64,000 bases of DNA from Pseudomonas parafulva. GTDB taxonomy: Bacteria > Pseudomonadota > Gammaproteobacteria > Pseudomonadales > Pseudomonadaceae. Within the stretch, counting starts at the first letter, position 1, and every line of letters starts with the position of its first letter. Positions 36,146 through 45,294 of the stretch are shown piece after piece. The notes under the pieces are model-generated. The model worked only from the letters and a program-made list of their open reading frames with translations, was not told where the DNA came from and searched no databases. The stretch spans positions 3,844,001 through 3,908,000 of the forward strand of contig NZ_CP009747.1 in NCBI RefSeq assembly GCF_000800255.1, read 5' to 3'. Both the position numbers and the translations under genes were made by a program.

Positions 36146-39100
36146 TTAGACGTTCTGCCGCTCACCCTTCGGATCGAAGAACACCGAAGACACGATCTCC
36201 GCCTCGATCACGCTGCCATCGGCCTGCGGCGAGTAGACACGCTCGCCCATGCGCTTGAGGCCGCCCTTGACCACACCCATGGCGAACGAATAGCCCAGGG
36301 AGTTGGCTTTGTAGCTGGAGGTGACGTGGCCGACCATGTCCATCGGGATGGGCTGCTTGGGATCGAACACCAACTGGGCGCCTTCGGGCAGCCAGACATT
36401 CGGGTCCACCGGCTTGAGGCCGACCAGTTGCTTGCGGTTCTCGCGCACGCAGTCTTCACGGTTCATGCCACGCAGGCCGATCCACGAGTACGGCTTGTTG
36501 CGGCCCACGCACCAGCTCATGTTCAGGTCGTCCGGGGTCATCGAGCCGTCGGTGTCCTGACCGACGATGATGAAGCCCTTCTCGGCGCGCAGTACGTGCA
36601 TGGTCTCGGTGCCGTACGGGGTCAGGTTGTATTGCTTGCCTGCCTCGATGATCTGTTCCAGCACGCCCATGGCGTAGTTGGCCTGCACGTTGATTTCGTA
36701 CGACAGCTCACCGGTGAAGGAGATGCGGAACACCCGAGCCGGTACACCGCCGACGTTGCCTTCCTTCCAGGTCATGAACGGGAAGGCTTCCTTGTCCATG
36801 TCGATGTCGGTCAGCTCGCTGAGCAGCTTGCGGCTGTTCGGACCGGACAGGGTCATGGTGGCCCAGTGGTCGGTGACCGAGGTGAAGTACACCTTCAGGT
36901 CCGGCCATTCGGTCTGGTGGTACAGCTCCAGCCACTGCAGGACGCGGGCAGCGCCGCCGGTGGTGGTGGTCATGATGAAGTGGTTCTCGCCGACGCAGGC
37001 GGTGACGCCGTCGTCGAAGACCATACCGTCTTCCTTGCACATCAAGCCGTAACGGGCCTTGCCCACATCCAGCTTGGTCCAGGCGTTGGTGTACACGCGG
37101 TTGAGGAACTCGCGCGCATCCGCGCCCTGGATGTCGATTTTGCCCAGGGTCGAGGCGTCGAGGAAGCCGACGCTGTCGCGCACGGCCTTGCACTCGCGGG
37201 CCACGGCGGCATGGATGTCTTCACCGGCCTTGGGGAAGTACCACGGACGCTTCCACTGGCCCACGTCCTCGAACTCGGCGCCGTTCTTCACGTGCCAGGC
37301 GTGCAAGGCGGTGAAGCGTACGGGCTCGAACAGGTGGCCACAGTGCCGACCCGCTACCGCGCCGAAGGTCACCGGCGTGTAGTTGGGGCGGAACATGGTG
37401 GTGCCCATCTGCGGGATGGTGATGCCCATCGAACGGGCGGCGATGGCCAGGCCGTTGATGTTGCCCAGCTTGCCTTGGTCGGTACCGAAGCCCAGCGCGG
37501 TGTAGCGCTTGACGTGCTCGACCGACTCGAAGCCTTCGCGGGTGGCCAGCTCGATGGCTGCAGCGGTGACGTCGTTCTGCTGGTCGACGAACTGCTTGGG
37601 CGCACGGGCGGTGCCCTTGTCGTGCGGCACCTGGAACAGCGCCACGGTGGCGTCTTCCTTGCGCGACACGGTTTTCGGCAGGGTGCCGACGGTGGCCTTG
37701 AAGCCGGCCTCGGTGGCTGCGCGCACGCCGCCTTCGAAGCCATCGGCAATGGCATCGCCCAGCGGGTAGACGCCGTTGATGCCGCCGACGCATTCGCGTT
37801 TCTGCGGGGCATTGCCCGGCACGAAGCCGAGAATGTCGTCACGCCACACCGGGCGACCGCCCAGGTGCGAGGCCAGGTGAACCACCGGGCTGTAGCCGCC
37901 GGACGTGGCGATCAGGTCGCACTCGAGGGTTTCGCCTGGGCTGGTGACCTTGTGCGCCTGCACATCGATGGCCGCCACGCGGGCGCCCGTGACGTGCTTG
38001 CTGCCCTTGGCTTCGATCACGGCGCTGGAGGTGAGGATACGGATGCCTTTGGCACGTGCTTCCTCGACCAGCGAACCGCGTGGGTTGTGGCGTGCATCGG
38101 CGATGGCGACCACTTGCAGGCCGGCATCGTGCCAGTCCAGCGCGGTGCGGTAGGCGTGGTCGTTGTTGGTCGACAGCACCAGCTTACGGCCCGGCGCCAC
38201 GCCATAGCGGCGTACGTAGGTGGAGACCGCACCGGCCAGCATGTTGCCCGGCACGTCGTTGTTGCCGTAGACCAGCGGACGCTCGTGGGCGCCGGTGGCC
38301 AGGACCACGCGCTTGGCCCGCACGCGGTGCACGCGATGGCGCACCTGGCCGATCGGCGCGCGGTCGCCGAGGTGATCGGTGAGGCGCTCGTGAATGGTCA
38401 GGAAGTTGTGGTCGTGGTAGCCGTTGACCGTGGCGCGCGGCAGCAGGGTCACTTCCGGCAGGCCTTCGAGCTCGCTGACGACGCTGGCGACCCACTCGGC
38501 AGCGGGTTTGCCGTCGAGAGTTTCGCGGGTGTCGAGCAGGCTGCCACCGAACTCTTCCTGCTCGTCGGCCAGGATCACCCGGGCACCGCTGCGCGCAGCG
38601 GCCAGGGCAGCGGCCAGGCCCGCCGGGCCGGCACCGACGATCAGCACGTCGCAGTGCTGGTTCATGTAGTCGTAGCTGTCCGGATCGTTCTGCAGCGGCG
38701 CCCGGCCAAGACCGGCGGCTTTACGGATGTACTTCTCGTAGGTCATCCAGAACGACTTGGGATACATGAAGGTTTTGTAGTAGAAGCCCGGCGGCATCAT
38801 GCTGCCGCCCACCTTGCCGAGGATGCCCATGACGTCGTTGTTGACGTTCGGCCAGCCGTTGGTGCTGGTGGCCACCAGGCCCGAATACAGCGCCTGCTGG
38901 GTGGCACGCACATTGGGGATCTGGGTGGCTTCGCTGGCGCCGATCTGCAGGATGGCGTTCGGCTCTTCGGTACCGGCCGCGATGATGCCGCGCGGGCGCG
39001 AGTACTTGAAGCTGCGCCCGACGATGTCGACGCCGTTGGCCAGCAGCGCAGCGGCCAGGCTGTCGCCGGCATAACCCTGGTAGGTCTTGCCGTTGAAGGT

Positions 39101-39163
39101 GAAGTTCAGCACCTTGCTGCGGTCGATACGGCCGCCGCTGGCGAGGCGATAGGTCTGGCTCAT
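36146..39163 (-). CDS. soxA: sarcosine oxidase alpha subunit
   Basis: 1005 aa. The N-terminal ferredoxin-like fold (RSKVLNFTFNGKTYQGYAGD) is followed by an FAD/NAD-binding domain with VGAGPAGLAAALAAARSGAR near residue 175. A C-terminal GCV_T/aminomethyltransferase domain (from about 600) binds tetrahydrofolate and captures the methyl carbon as methylene-THF. Its start overlaps the soxD stop by 4 bp. Confidence 0.97.
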   Translation of the reverse strand: MSQTYRLASGGRIDRSKVLNFTFNGKTYQGYAGDSLAAALLANGVDIVGRSFKYSRPRGIIAAGTEEPNAILQIGASEATQIPNVRATQQALYSGLVATSTNGWPNVNNDVMGILGKVGGSMMPPGFYYKTFMYPKSFWMTYEKYIRKAAGLGRAPLQNDPDSYDYMNQHCDVLIVGAGPAGLAAALAAARSGARVILADEQEEFGGSLLDTRETLDGKPAAEWVASVVSELEGLPEVTLLPRATVNGYHDHNFLTIHERLTDHLGDRAPIGQVRHRVHRVRAKRVVLATGAHERPLVYGNNDVPGNMLAGAVSTYVRRYGVAPGRKLVLSTNNDHAYRTALDWHDAGLQVVAIADARHNPRGSLVEEARAKGIRILTSSAVIEAKGSKHVTGARVAAIDVQAHKVTSPGETLECDLIATSGGYSPVVHLASHLGGRPVWRDDILGFVPGNAPQKRECVGGINGVYPLGDAIADGFEGGVRAATEAGFKATVGTLPKTVSRKEDATVALFQVPHDKGTARAPKQFVDQQNDVTAAAIELATREGFESVEHVKRYTALGFGTDQGKLGNINGLAIAARSMGITIPQMGTTMFRPNYTPVTFGAVAGRHCGHLFEPVRFTALHAWHVKNGAEFEDVGQWKRPWYFPKAGEDIHAAVARECKAVRDSVGFLDASTLGKIDIQGADAREFLNRVYTNAWTKLDVGKARYGLMCKEDGMVFDDGVTACVGENHFIMTTTTGGAARVLQWLELYHQTEWPDLKVYFTSVTDHWATMTLSGPNSRKLLSELTDIDMDKEAFPFMTWKEGNVGGVPARVFRISFTGELSYEINVQANYAMGVLEQIIEAGKQYNLTPYGTETMHVLRAEKGFIIVGQDTDGSMTPDDLNMSWCVGRNKPYSWIGLRGMNREDCVRENRKQLVGLKPVDPNVWLPEGAQLVFDPKQPIPMDMVGHVTSSYKANSLGYSFAMGVVKGGLKRMGERVYSPQADGSVIEAEIVSSVFFDPKGERQNV

Positions 39164-39495
39164 ACGTTGACTCCCCGTTCGTTTACGGCCGCCGAGCGCT
39201 CAGGTGTGTGTTCGCGGGCGCTGACCTGCGGCTTCTCGCCAATCTTGTAGGTTTCCAGGATCTCGTAGGTCTCGGTGTTGCGGGTGACGTTGAAGTACTG
39301 ACGGCAGCCGGCAACGTGATCCCACAGCTCATGGTGAATACCGCGCGGGTTGTCACGGTAGAACATGTAGGTGCCCCATTCCTGGTCTGAGCAGGCGTTG
39401 GGGTCCAGCGGACGGGCGATGTGCGCCTGGCCCGAGGCGTGGAACTCTTCTTCGGAGCGCAGCTCGCCGCAGTGGGGACAGAAGATATACAACAT
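39160..39495 (-). CDS. soxD: sarcosine oxidase delta subunit
   Basis: 111 aa from the ATG at 39495 (MLYIFCPHCGELRSEEEFHA). It carries the zinc-binding CPHCG...C...H set of SoxD and the conserved WGTYMFYRDNPRG and HELWDHVAGCRQYF. It is flanked by soxB (14-bp gap) and soxA (overlap). Confidence 0.96.
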   Translation of the reverse strand: MLYIFCPHCGELRSEEEFHASGQAHIARPLDPNACSDQEWGTYMFYRDNPRGIHHELWDHVAGCRQYFNVTRNTETYEILETYKIGEKPQVSAREHTPERSAAVNERGVNV

Positions 39496-39509
39496 GACGG
39501 TGTCTCCGG

Positions 39510-40760
39510 TTAGTGGGCGACGGCAGCAGCGCCGTGTTCGTCGATCAGTGCGCCGTTGTAGAAACGGTCCATGGAGAACGGCGCGGCCAGCGGGTGCATT
39601 TCGCCCTTGGCCAGGCTCGCAGCGAAGACGTTGCCCGAACCTGGAGTCGCCTTGAAGCCGCCCGTCCCCCAACCGCAGTTGAAGAACAGGTTCTTGACCG
39701 GGGTCTTGGTGATGATCGGGCAGGCGTCGGGCGAAGTGTCGACGATGCCGCCCCATTGGCGGTTCATGCGCACGCGCGACAGGTTGGGGAACATCTCGAC
39801 GATGGCCTGCAGGGTGTGCTCGATCACCGGGTACGAGCCGCGCTGACCGTAGCCGACCCAGCTGTCGATACCGGCACCGATCACCAGGTCGCCCTTGTCT
39901 GACTGGCTGATGTAGCCGTGCACGGCGTTGGACATGATCACGCTGTCGATGATCGGCTTGATCGGCTCGGAGACCAGTGCTTGCAGCGGGTGCGACTCCA
40001 GCGGCAGGCGGAAGCCGGCCAGCTTGGCCATGTGTCCGGAGTTACCGGCGGTGACCACGCCGACGCGCTTGGCGCCGATGAAGCCCTTGCTGGTCTCGAC
40101 GCCGATCACGGCGCCGTTTTCCTTGCGGAAACCGGTCACTTCGGTCTGCTGGATCAGGTCCACGCCCAAGGCGTCGGCGGCACGGGCATAGCCCCAGGCC
40201 ACGGCATCGTGACGGGCCACGCCGCCCCGGCGCTGTACGGTGGCGCCGAGGATCGGGTAGCGGGTGTTCTTGGAGCAGTCCAGGTACGGGATCTCGGCCG
40301 CCACCTGGGCGGTATTGAGCAACTCGCCGTCCACACCGTTGAGGCGGTTGGCACTGACGCGGCGCTCGGAGTCACGCATGTCCTGCAGGGTGTGGCACAG
40401 GTTGTAGACGCCGCGCTGGGAGAACATCACGTTGTAGTTGATGTCCTGGGACAGGCCCTCCCACAGCTTCATGGCGTGTTCGTAGAGGTGCGCCGACTCG
40501 TCCCACAGATAGTTGGAACGCACGATGGTGGTGTTACGGGCGGTGTTGCCGCCGCCCAGGTAACCCTTTTCGATCACCGCCACGTTGGTGATGCCGTGTT
40601 CCTTGGCCAGGTAGTAGGCCGTGGCCAGGCCATGGCCGCCACCGCCGACGATGACCACGTCGTACACCTTTTTCGGCGTCGGCGTGCGCCACATGCGCTG
40701 CCAGTTCTCGTGGTGGCTGAGGGAGTGCTTGAGAAGGCCGAAGCCCGAGTAACGTTGCAT
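39510..40760 (-). CDS. soxB: sarcosine oxidase beta subunit
   Basis: 416 aa from the ATG at 40760 ([14 protein letters not shown]). DAO-family flavoprotein with FAD fold [20 protein letters not shown] and the covalent-FMN/FAD region near [20 protein letters not shown]. It oxidises sarcosine to glycine and formaldehyde/methylene-THF with SoxA. It lies 15 bp after glyA. Confidence 0.97.
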   Translation of the reverse strand: MQRYSGFGLLKHSLSHHENWQRMWRTPTPKKVYDVVIVGGGGHGLATAYYLAKEHGITNVAVIEKGYLGGGNTARNTTIVRSNYLWDESAHLYEHAMKLWEGLSQDINYNVMFSQRGVYNLCHTLQDMRDSERRVSANRLNGVDGELLNTAQVAAEIPYLDCSKNTRYPILGATVQRRGGVARHDAVAWGYARAADALGVDLIQQTEVTGFRKENGAVIGVETSKGFIGAKRVGVVTAGNSGHMAKLAGFRLPLESHPLQALVSEPIKPIIDSVIMSNAVHGYISQSDKGDLVIGAGIDSWVGYGQRGSYPVIEHTLQAIVEMFPNLSRVRMNRQWGGIVDTSPDACPIITKTPVKNLFFNCGWGTGGFKATPGSGNVFAASLAKGEMHPLAAPFSMDRFYNGALIDEHGAAAVAH

Positions 40761-40775
40761 GGTGTGGGACTCCAC

Positions 40776-42029
40776 TCAGCGGTAAACAGGAAAATCTGCG
40801 CACAGCGCCGCGACGTTCTTCGCCACATCGGCTTCCACGTCAGCGTCACCGAGGTTGTCGAGGATGTCGCAGATCCAGCCGGCCAGGGCCACGCACTGGG
40901 CGACCTTGAAGCCGCGAGTAGTGACGGCCGGGGTACCGATACGCAGGCCCGAGGTCACGAACGGCGATTGCGGGTCGTTCGGCACGGCGTTCTTGTTGAC
41001 GGTGATGTGCGCGCGGCCCAGGGCAGCGTCGGCGTCTTTGCCGGTGAGACCCTGGCGAATCAGGCTGACCAGGAACAGGTGGTTGTCGGTGCCGCCGGAG
41101 ACCACGTCATAGCCACGGTCGATGAACACCTGGGCCATGGCCTGGGCGTTTTCGATCACTTGCTTCTGGTAGCTCTTGAACTCAGGCTCCAGCGCTTCCT
41201 TGAAGCACACGGCCTTGGCCGCGATCACATGCATCAACGGGCCGCCCTGGGCGCCGGGGAAGACCGCAGCGTTGAGCTTCTTCTCGATCTCTTCGTTGGA
41301 CTTGGCCAGGATCAGGCCGCCACGTGGACCGCGCAGGGTCTTGTGGGTGGTGGTGGTGACCACGTCGGCGAAGGGAATCGGGTTCGGGTACAGGCCAGCG
41401 GCTACCAGGCCGGCGACGTGGGCCATGTCGACGAACAGCAGCGCACCGACCTTGTCGGCGATGGCGCGGAAGCGTGGGAAATCGAGGGTCTTGGAGTAAG
41501 CCGAGAAGCCGGCGACGATCATCTTCGGCTTGTGCTCGACGGCCAGGCGCTCGACTTCGTCGTAGTCGATCAGGCCGGTGTTGGTGTCGATACCGTACTG
41601 CACGGCGTTGTACAGCTTGCCCGAGGACGACACCTTGGCGCCGTGGGTCAGGTGACCGCCGTGGGCCAGGCTCATGCCCAGGATGGTGTCGCCGGCCTGC
41701 AGCAGCGCCAGGTACACGGCACCGTTGGCCGACGAGCCGGAGTGCGGCTGAACGTTGGCGTAGTCGGCGCCGAACAGCTGTTTGGCGCGCTCGATGGCCA
41801 GCGCCTCGACCTTGTCGACGTGTTCGCAGCCGCCGTAGTAACGCTTGCCTGGATAGCCTTCGGCGTATTTGTTGGTCAGGCCGCTGCCTTGGGCCTGCAT
41901 CACGCGCTTGGAGGTATAGTTCTCCGAGGCGATCAGCTCGATGTGATCTTCCTGCCGCTGTTCTTCGGCATTCATCGCCGCCAGCAGTGCATCGTCGTAA
42001 CCCTGGATCTGGTCTTGCTTGCTGAACAT
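40776..42029 (-). CDS. glyA: serine hydroxymethyltransferase
   Basis: 417 aa from the ATG at 42029 ([19 protein letters not shown]); the open frame further upstream is chance. The PLP lysine is in [15 protein letters not shown], with the N-terminal [14 protein letters not shown]. It combines glycine with methylene-THF to give serine, so it consumes both products of the sarcosine oxidase that follows. First gene of glyA-soxBDAG-purU; ribosome site GGGAGAG. Confidence 0.97.
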   Translation of the reverse strand: MFSKQDQIQGYDDALLAAMNAEEQRQEDHIELIASENYTSKRVMQAQGSGLTNKYAEGYPGKRYYGGCEHVDKVEALAIERAKQLFGADYANVQPHSGSSANGAVYLALLQAGDTILGMSLAHGGHLTHGAKVSSSGKLYNAVQYGIDTNTGLIDYDEVERLAVEHKPKMIVAGFSAYSKTLDFPRFRAIADKVGALLFVDMAHVAGLVAAGLYPNPIPFADVVTTTTHKTLRGPRGGLILAKSNEEIEKKLNAAVFPGAQGGPLMHVIAAKAVCFKEALEPEFKSYQKQVIENAQAMAQVFIDRGYDVVSGGTDNHLFLVSLIRQGLTGKDADAALGRAHITVNKNAVPNDPQSPFVTSGLRIGTPAVTTRGFKVAQCVALAGWICDILDNLGDADVEADVAKNVAALCADFPVYR

Positions 42030-42157
42030 CGTGTCTCTCCCGGCAGCGATCATTTTTTGTTGGGAGGGTTCAATGACCCTTTGCGGCGATGGTATGGCCG
42101 GGCCGTTGTACACAGATGCCTGCGCGCGCCTTGCAATGGCGCGTTTACGACATTGCT

Positions 42158-43369
42158 TCATCGCCCATCGACGGGCATGCAGGGCGAGGGATCGATTACC
42201 GGTCGCGAGCACGCCTGAGCGCGAACCTTCCAGGCCCCCAGCACGCTGATGGCAATGGCCGTGAGCAGCAGAACAGAGAGGCTGCGCGCCTGTTCGCCGA
42301 GCAGGTAGAGGGTCATGCCCACCACAGGCAGCACGGCCTGGTTCATCAACACCATCAGCGAGGACACACTCGCCAGGCGCTCGACCGGCACCAGGCGAAT
42401 GCGCAGGCCGCGACAGAAGTTGGTCATGAACACCTTGCCAGCGATGTTCAGGGCGTACAGCACGAGAAAACCTGGCAAGTAGGCCTGGGACAGGATCATC
42501 AGGGCACTGGCCAGCACCGTCAGCAGCGCCGCCGCACTGAACAGCCGCAGCGCCGGCACGGCGGCGGCCAGGCGTGGGTAGAGCAAGGTCGCGGCCACAC
42601 CGCAGATTCCCGCGCAGACATCGACGAAGGCGAAGTACTCGATGGGCAACTGCATGGCACGGTCGATCAAACTCACCGCGCCCGCCTCCACCAGTCCGTC
42701 GAAGGCATTGTTGCCGACGGCCAGGACCACCGAGCTGACCAGCACCGGCGTCGACAGGATCAGCTTCAGGTTGCCCGGCCCAGGCACTGTGACGTCGCAC
42801 GCAGCTTCGCAGCGATTGTCAGGCACCACCCGGCTGAAGGCGTAGCACAGGGCGTTGCTGACATACAGCACAGCCGCAAGCAGCAACAAGGCTTCAACGC
42901 CAGCGGCGTAGCAGAGGAATCCGCACAACGGCCCGGTGACCATCGCCAGTTGATCGATGCGACAGAGCAGGTTCACATCCCGATCCACGTCGCGGCTGAC
43001 CAGGGCGATCATCTTTTCGTAGGCAATCAGGCTCTGCGCATTGCCGATCGCGACCAACCCACTCAACAGCCCGCCGAGCAGCGTCACGGTCAGCGCGTCC
43101 GGCGCCGCACTGAGCATCAGCACCACGCACAGGCACCCGGCACACTTCAACACATCCGACAGCACCGAGACCTTGCGCACACCCCAGCGGTCGATGGAGC
43201 GGCCAACCAGCGGCGTCACCCCTATTCGCGGCAGCCACGTCATGGCGTAGGCCAGGCCCGACCACGCCAGGCTGGCGGTCTGGGCATAGACCATCACCGG
43301 CAGGAGGAACACCAGCAAGGCGTCGGCGCTGAGGACCAGCAGCAGGAGCAGTGACAGTGAGCGGGTCAT
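42158..43369 (-). CDS. MFS transporter of an accessory three-gene cassette
   Basis: 403 aa with about 12 predicted hydrophobic segments. A motif-A-like stretch lies between helices 2 and 3 ([19 protein letters not shown]). The drug/metabolite efflux type is most likely. The start overlaps the stop of the cupin gene (ATGA), so the two are translated together. The cargo is unknown; context suggests export of whatever the cassette makes. It ends 128 bp before glyA. Confidence 0.82.
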   Translation of the reverse strand: MTRSLSLLLLLVLSADALLVFLLPVMVYAQTASLAWSGLAYAMTWLPRIGVTPLVGRSIDRWGVRKVSVLSDVLKCAGCLCVVLMLSAAPDALTVTLLGGLLSGLVAIGNAQSLIAYEKMIALVSRDVDRDVNLLCRIDQLAMVTGPLCGFLCYAAGVEALLLLAAVLYVSNALCYAFSRVVPDNRCEAACDVTVPGPGNLKLILSTPVLVSSVVLAVGNNAFDGLVEAGAVSLIDRAMQLPIEYFAFVDVCAGICGVAATLLYPRLAAAVPALRLFSAAALLTVLASALMILSQAYLPGFLVLYALNIAGKVFMTNFCRGLRIRLVPVERLASVSSLMVLMNQAVLPVVGMTLYLLGEQARSLSVLLLTAIAISVLGAWKVRAQACSRPVIDPSPCMPVDGR

Positions 43370-44682
43370 GGTGCCGATGCAGCGCGCGCGGCCTGGGTCA
43401 GGATGACCTTGACCTGCCGCCCGGTCACCTGGTCGGTCACCAGCACCGCCTTGGGCGTCTGGGCGGCTGGCGCGATCGCGGCGAGCCGTTTCTGTACCTC
43501 GGCCAGCGCTTCCAGATAGCCCAGCGAGGCCAGCGTCGGGTTGGGCGTCAGGACAGGGTAAGGTCGCGCACTCAACGGCCAGTCGATGACATCGTTACCC
43601 GGCTCATAAGCGTTGGCGTCATCGAGGTAGAACACCGGGCGGTTCAGGGTGAACACGTGGGTCATGTCGAACAGCGCATGCGCTACCCCGCAGGGAATGA
43701 TCAGCTCCATTTCAGGATCCGGACGAAACTCATGCCACTCTTCCTGATGCAGGGTAGGAGAGCCTGCGCGCACATCCACCAGCTTCAACCTGATCGACTG
43801 GCTGGGTGAACCCAGGAAGGTCAGGTGGTCTTCCTGGCCGAGGTGGATGCCGAACGAGTCGAAGCTGTAGGGTTGCGTCCCATGATCGACGATGTAGAAA
43901 GGCGACGGTCCCATGACCGGAACGATACGGCTGTGTTCACCCGTACGCACCGATCCATGCCGCTTGAACTCGACCCCGTGAATACGTGACACGGGAAAGC
44001 TCGAAGCCTCTCTTGCGGGACTCACGGCAGGTTGCAACATGAGCTGGACGTGCTCGCCAGTGTCCAGGATGAACTGCCGGGTTTCCGCGTGGGACACTTC
44101 GCCGGCGGACATGATCGAGCGTTGCAACGCCGCTAATTGGTAGTACACCCGGTTCGCGGCAGGCTCGCACATCGGGGTCACCCCCTCCACGGCCGCAGGA
44201 TCAGTGTCCAAGGGAAGATTGATAATGTCGTGTTCAGGCGTCCAGCCAAGAGTCGGTTGCAGGAGCGACGCCAAGGGCGGCAGGAATACGTCATAGGCAT
44301 TAAGCGTCGACACACCCTCCAACCCGCTGAACGTATGGGCCACACCGGGCGGAATGACCAGTGTCCTGCTGGAAGAAGGGGAAAACCGTAGAGACAGCGA
44401 GGTCCTGAACGTAGGCGACGCTTTTCGGCAGTCGATGAACTTGGCGTGAATGACCTGATGCGTATCGCCCAGAAATGTCAGCACATCTTGCTGCGCCAGA
44501 TGAATACCGAATTGCCCATAGTCGAAGTGCGCTTGCCCGTGGGTGACAATATTCACCGGGCGGGTCGTGGCGAACGGCACCACGAATGACTCGGTACTGC
44601 CATTGCCCAGACGCCAGCGGTCGAACCACTGTAAACCTTGGATGTTCATCCGTGCGTTCATCGCATCACATTCGGCCTGCAT
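43366..44682 (-). CDS. tandem RmlC-like cupin protein (dTDP-4-dehydrorhamnose-3,5-epimerase-like), unknown function
   Basis: 438 aa from the ATG at 44682, which has GGGAGG 7 bp upstream. The protein is an internal duplication: residues about 14-200 and 234-400 align almost without gaps, 219-220 residues apart. Each repeat has YxxFGIHLxQxD (His61, His280), LTFLG, a D-x-R-x-SPT strand and IPxGVAH (His116, His335). The SPT and PPGVAH layout is that of RmlC-type sugar epimerases, and the repeated FGIH histidine may correspond to the RmlC catalytic His. No sugar-nucleotide genes are nearby, so a different substrate is possible. GC looks lower than in the flanking genes. Confidence 0.72.
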   Translation of the reverse strand: MQAECDAMNARMNIQGLQWFDRWRLGNGSTESFVVPFATTRPVNIVTHGQAHFDYGQFGIHLAQQDVLTFLGDTHQVIHAKFIDCRKASPTFRTSLSLRFSPSSSRTLVIPPGVAHTFSGLEGVSTLNAYDVFLPPLASLLQPTLGWTPEHDIINLPLDTDPAAVEGVTPMCEPAANRVYYQLAALQRSIMSAGEVSHAETRQFILDTGEHVQLMLQPAVSPAREASSFPVSRIHGVEFKRHGSVRTGEHSRIVPVMGPSPFYIVDHGTQPYSFDSFGIHLGQEDHLTFLGSPSQSIRLKLVDVRAGSPTLHQEEWHEFRPDPEMELIIPCGVAHALFDMTHVFTLNRPVFYLDDANAYEPGNDVIDWPLSARPYPVLTPNPTLASLGYLEALAEVQKRLAAIAPAAQTPKAVLVTDQVTGRQVKVILTQAARAASAP

Positions 44683-44691
44683 GAGCCACCT

Positions 44692-44725
44692 CCCGAAAAA
44701 AGCCAGGCGCCTCTCGACGCCTGGC
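44692..44725 (-). terminator. attenuating terminator between the 88-aa gene and the cupin gene
   Basis: Perfect 8-bp stem GCCAGGCG / CGCCTGGC (44702-44709 and 44718-44725), loop of 8. On the minus strand it is followed by six T residues (44696-44701). It starts 7 bp after the stop of the 88-aa gene and ends at the ribosome site of the cupin gene. A plus-strand T-run (AACTTTTT) makes it potentially two-way. Confidence 0.85.
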
Positions 44726-44731
44726 AACTTT

Positions 44732-44998
44732 TTAGATAGCCACTACCCGGGCACTCAAGCCAGCCTCCTGCGCGCTGCGCAGCAGCGATTGCAAACTGGA
44801 TGTGTCGAGCGTTTTATAGTGATCTTGCGCCGCTGCAGACTTTATGCCGGCCAAGTAAGCCAATGAGTCAAAGGCCCGGCCAAGCGTGTCCTGCGTGGTT
44901 TCCATCATGGCGATGAATGCGTTGGCATGCACAACTTGGCCATCAACTACTGTAGGTTTAACTTCATAGAACTCAGCCACCTCAGATGCTTCGATCAT
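44732..44998 (-). CDS. 88-aa small protein, first gene of the cupin-MFS cassette (possible precursor peptide)
   Basis: Starts at the ATG at 44998, with GGAG 7 bp upstream; the frame to 45022 is too short of signals. The N-terminus is acidic (MIEASEVAEFYEVKP), the C-terminal half is rich in Ser/Thr/Ala/Leu (LDTSSLQSLLRSAQEAGL), and it ends ARVVAI. There is no Cys, no signal peptide, no membrane helix and no GG cleavage motif. I do not recognise the family. The strong ribosome site and a terminator directly behind it suggest it is made in excess over the downstream enzyme and exporter, as with peptide-natural-product precursors. It could equally be a small partner protein. Confidence 0.7.
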   Translation of the reverse strand: MIEASEVAEFYEVKPTVVDGQVVHANAFIAMMETTQDTLGRAFDSLAYLAGIKSAAAQDHYKTLDTSSLQSLLRSAQEAGLSARVVAI

Positions 44999-45063
44999 GA
45001 GTATTCTCCAATACAGAATCATTATGGAAGTGCCGTTGCCGGCCTACTGATACTTGGGGAGAA

Positions 45064-45165
45064 ATTAGAGTTCGTCAAATCCGAACCCTCTAAGAAGCGC
45101 TCAAAATATCCACGTCTCGTTATTTTAATTAATCTCTGAAAGAAACTTCTTACACATCTGAAAGA
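45064..45165 (-). promoter_or_regulatory. promoter region of the 88-aa gene with a direct repeat
   Basis: AT-rich upstream DNA. The minus strand carries TCTTTCAGA twice (45157-45165 and 45135-45143), exactly 22 bp apart. A -10-like TCTAAT (45064-45069) follows, lacking a convincing -35. The paired repeat two turns apart looks like a regulator site. Its distance to the -10 (about 65 bp) fits an activator only loosely. ltaE lies on the other side (start 45295). Confidence 0.4.
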
Positions 45166-45294
45166 GGCTTCCTGTTTTTGTTTACGGACAGCGTCAATCG
45201 CCTGCTCGCAACGCCTCCCCGCACCAACACCGCTATAGCCCTGACCAGAAACTTCGCTACAGTACCGGGGTGCCCACGGTTTACAGGACCTGCC

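Noticed and set aside
36041..39250. 1069-codon open frame opposite soxA (plus strand)
   Set aside because: Antisense shadow of soxA with repetitive H/V/G composition; no family features.
42030..42157. TGTCGC-N12-RCGACA site upstream of glyA-sox
   Set aside because: Only one half (ACGACA) is present and the partner matches 3 of 6 bases.
44732..44998. 88-aa protein as an acyl carrier protein (DSL at residues 44-46)
   Set aside because: The DSL tripeptide is near the right place, but the flanking helix patterns and acidic helix II of carrier proteins are missing. Kept only as a remote alternative.
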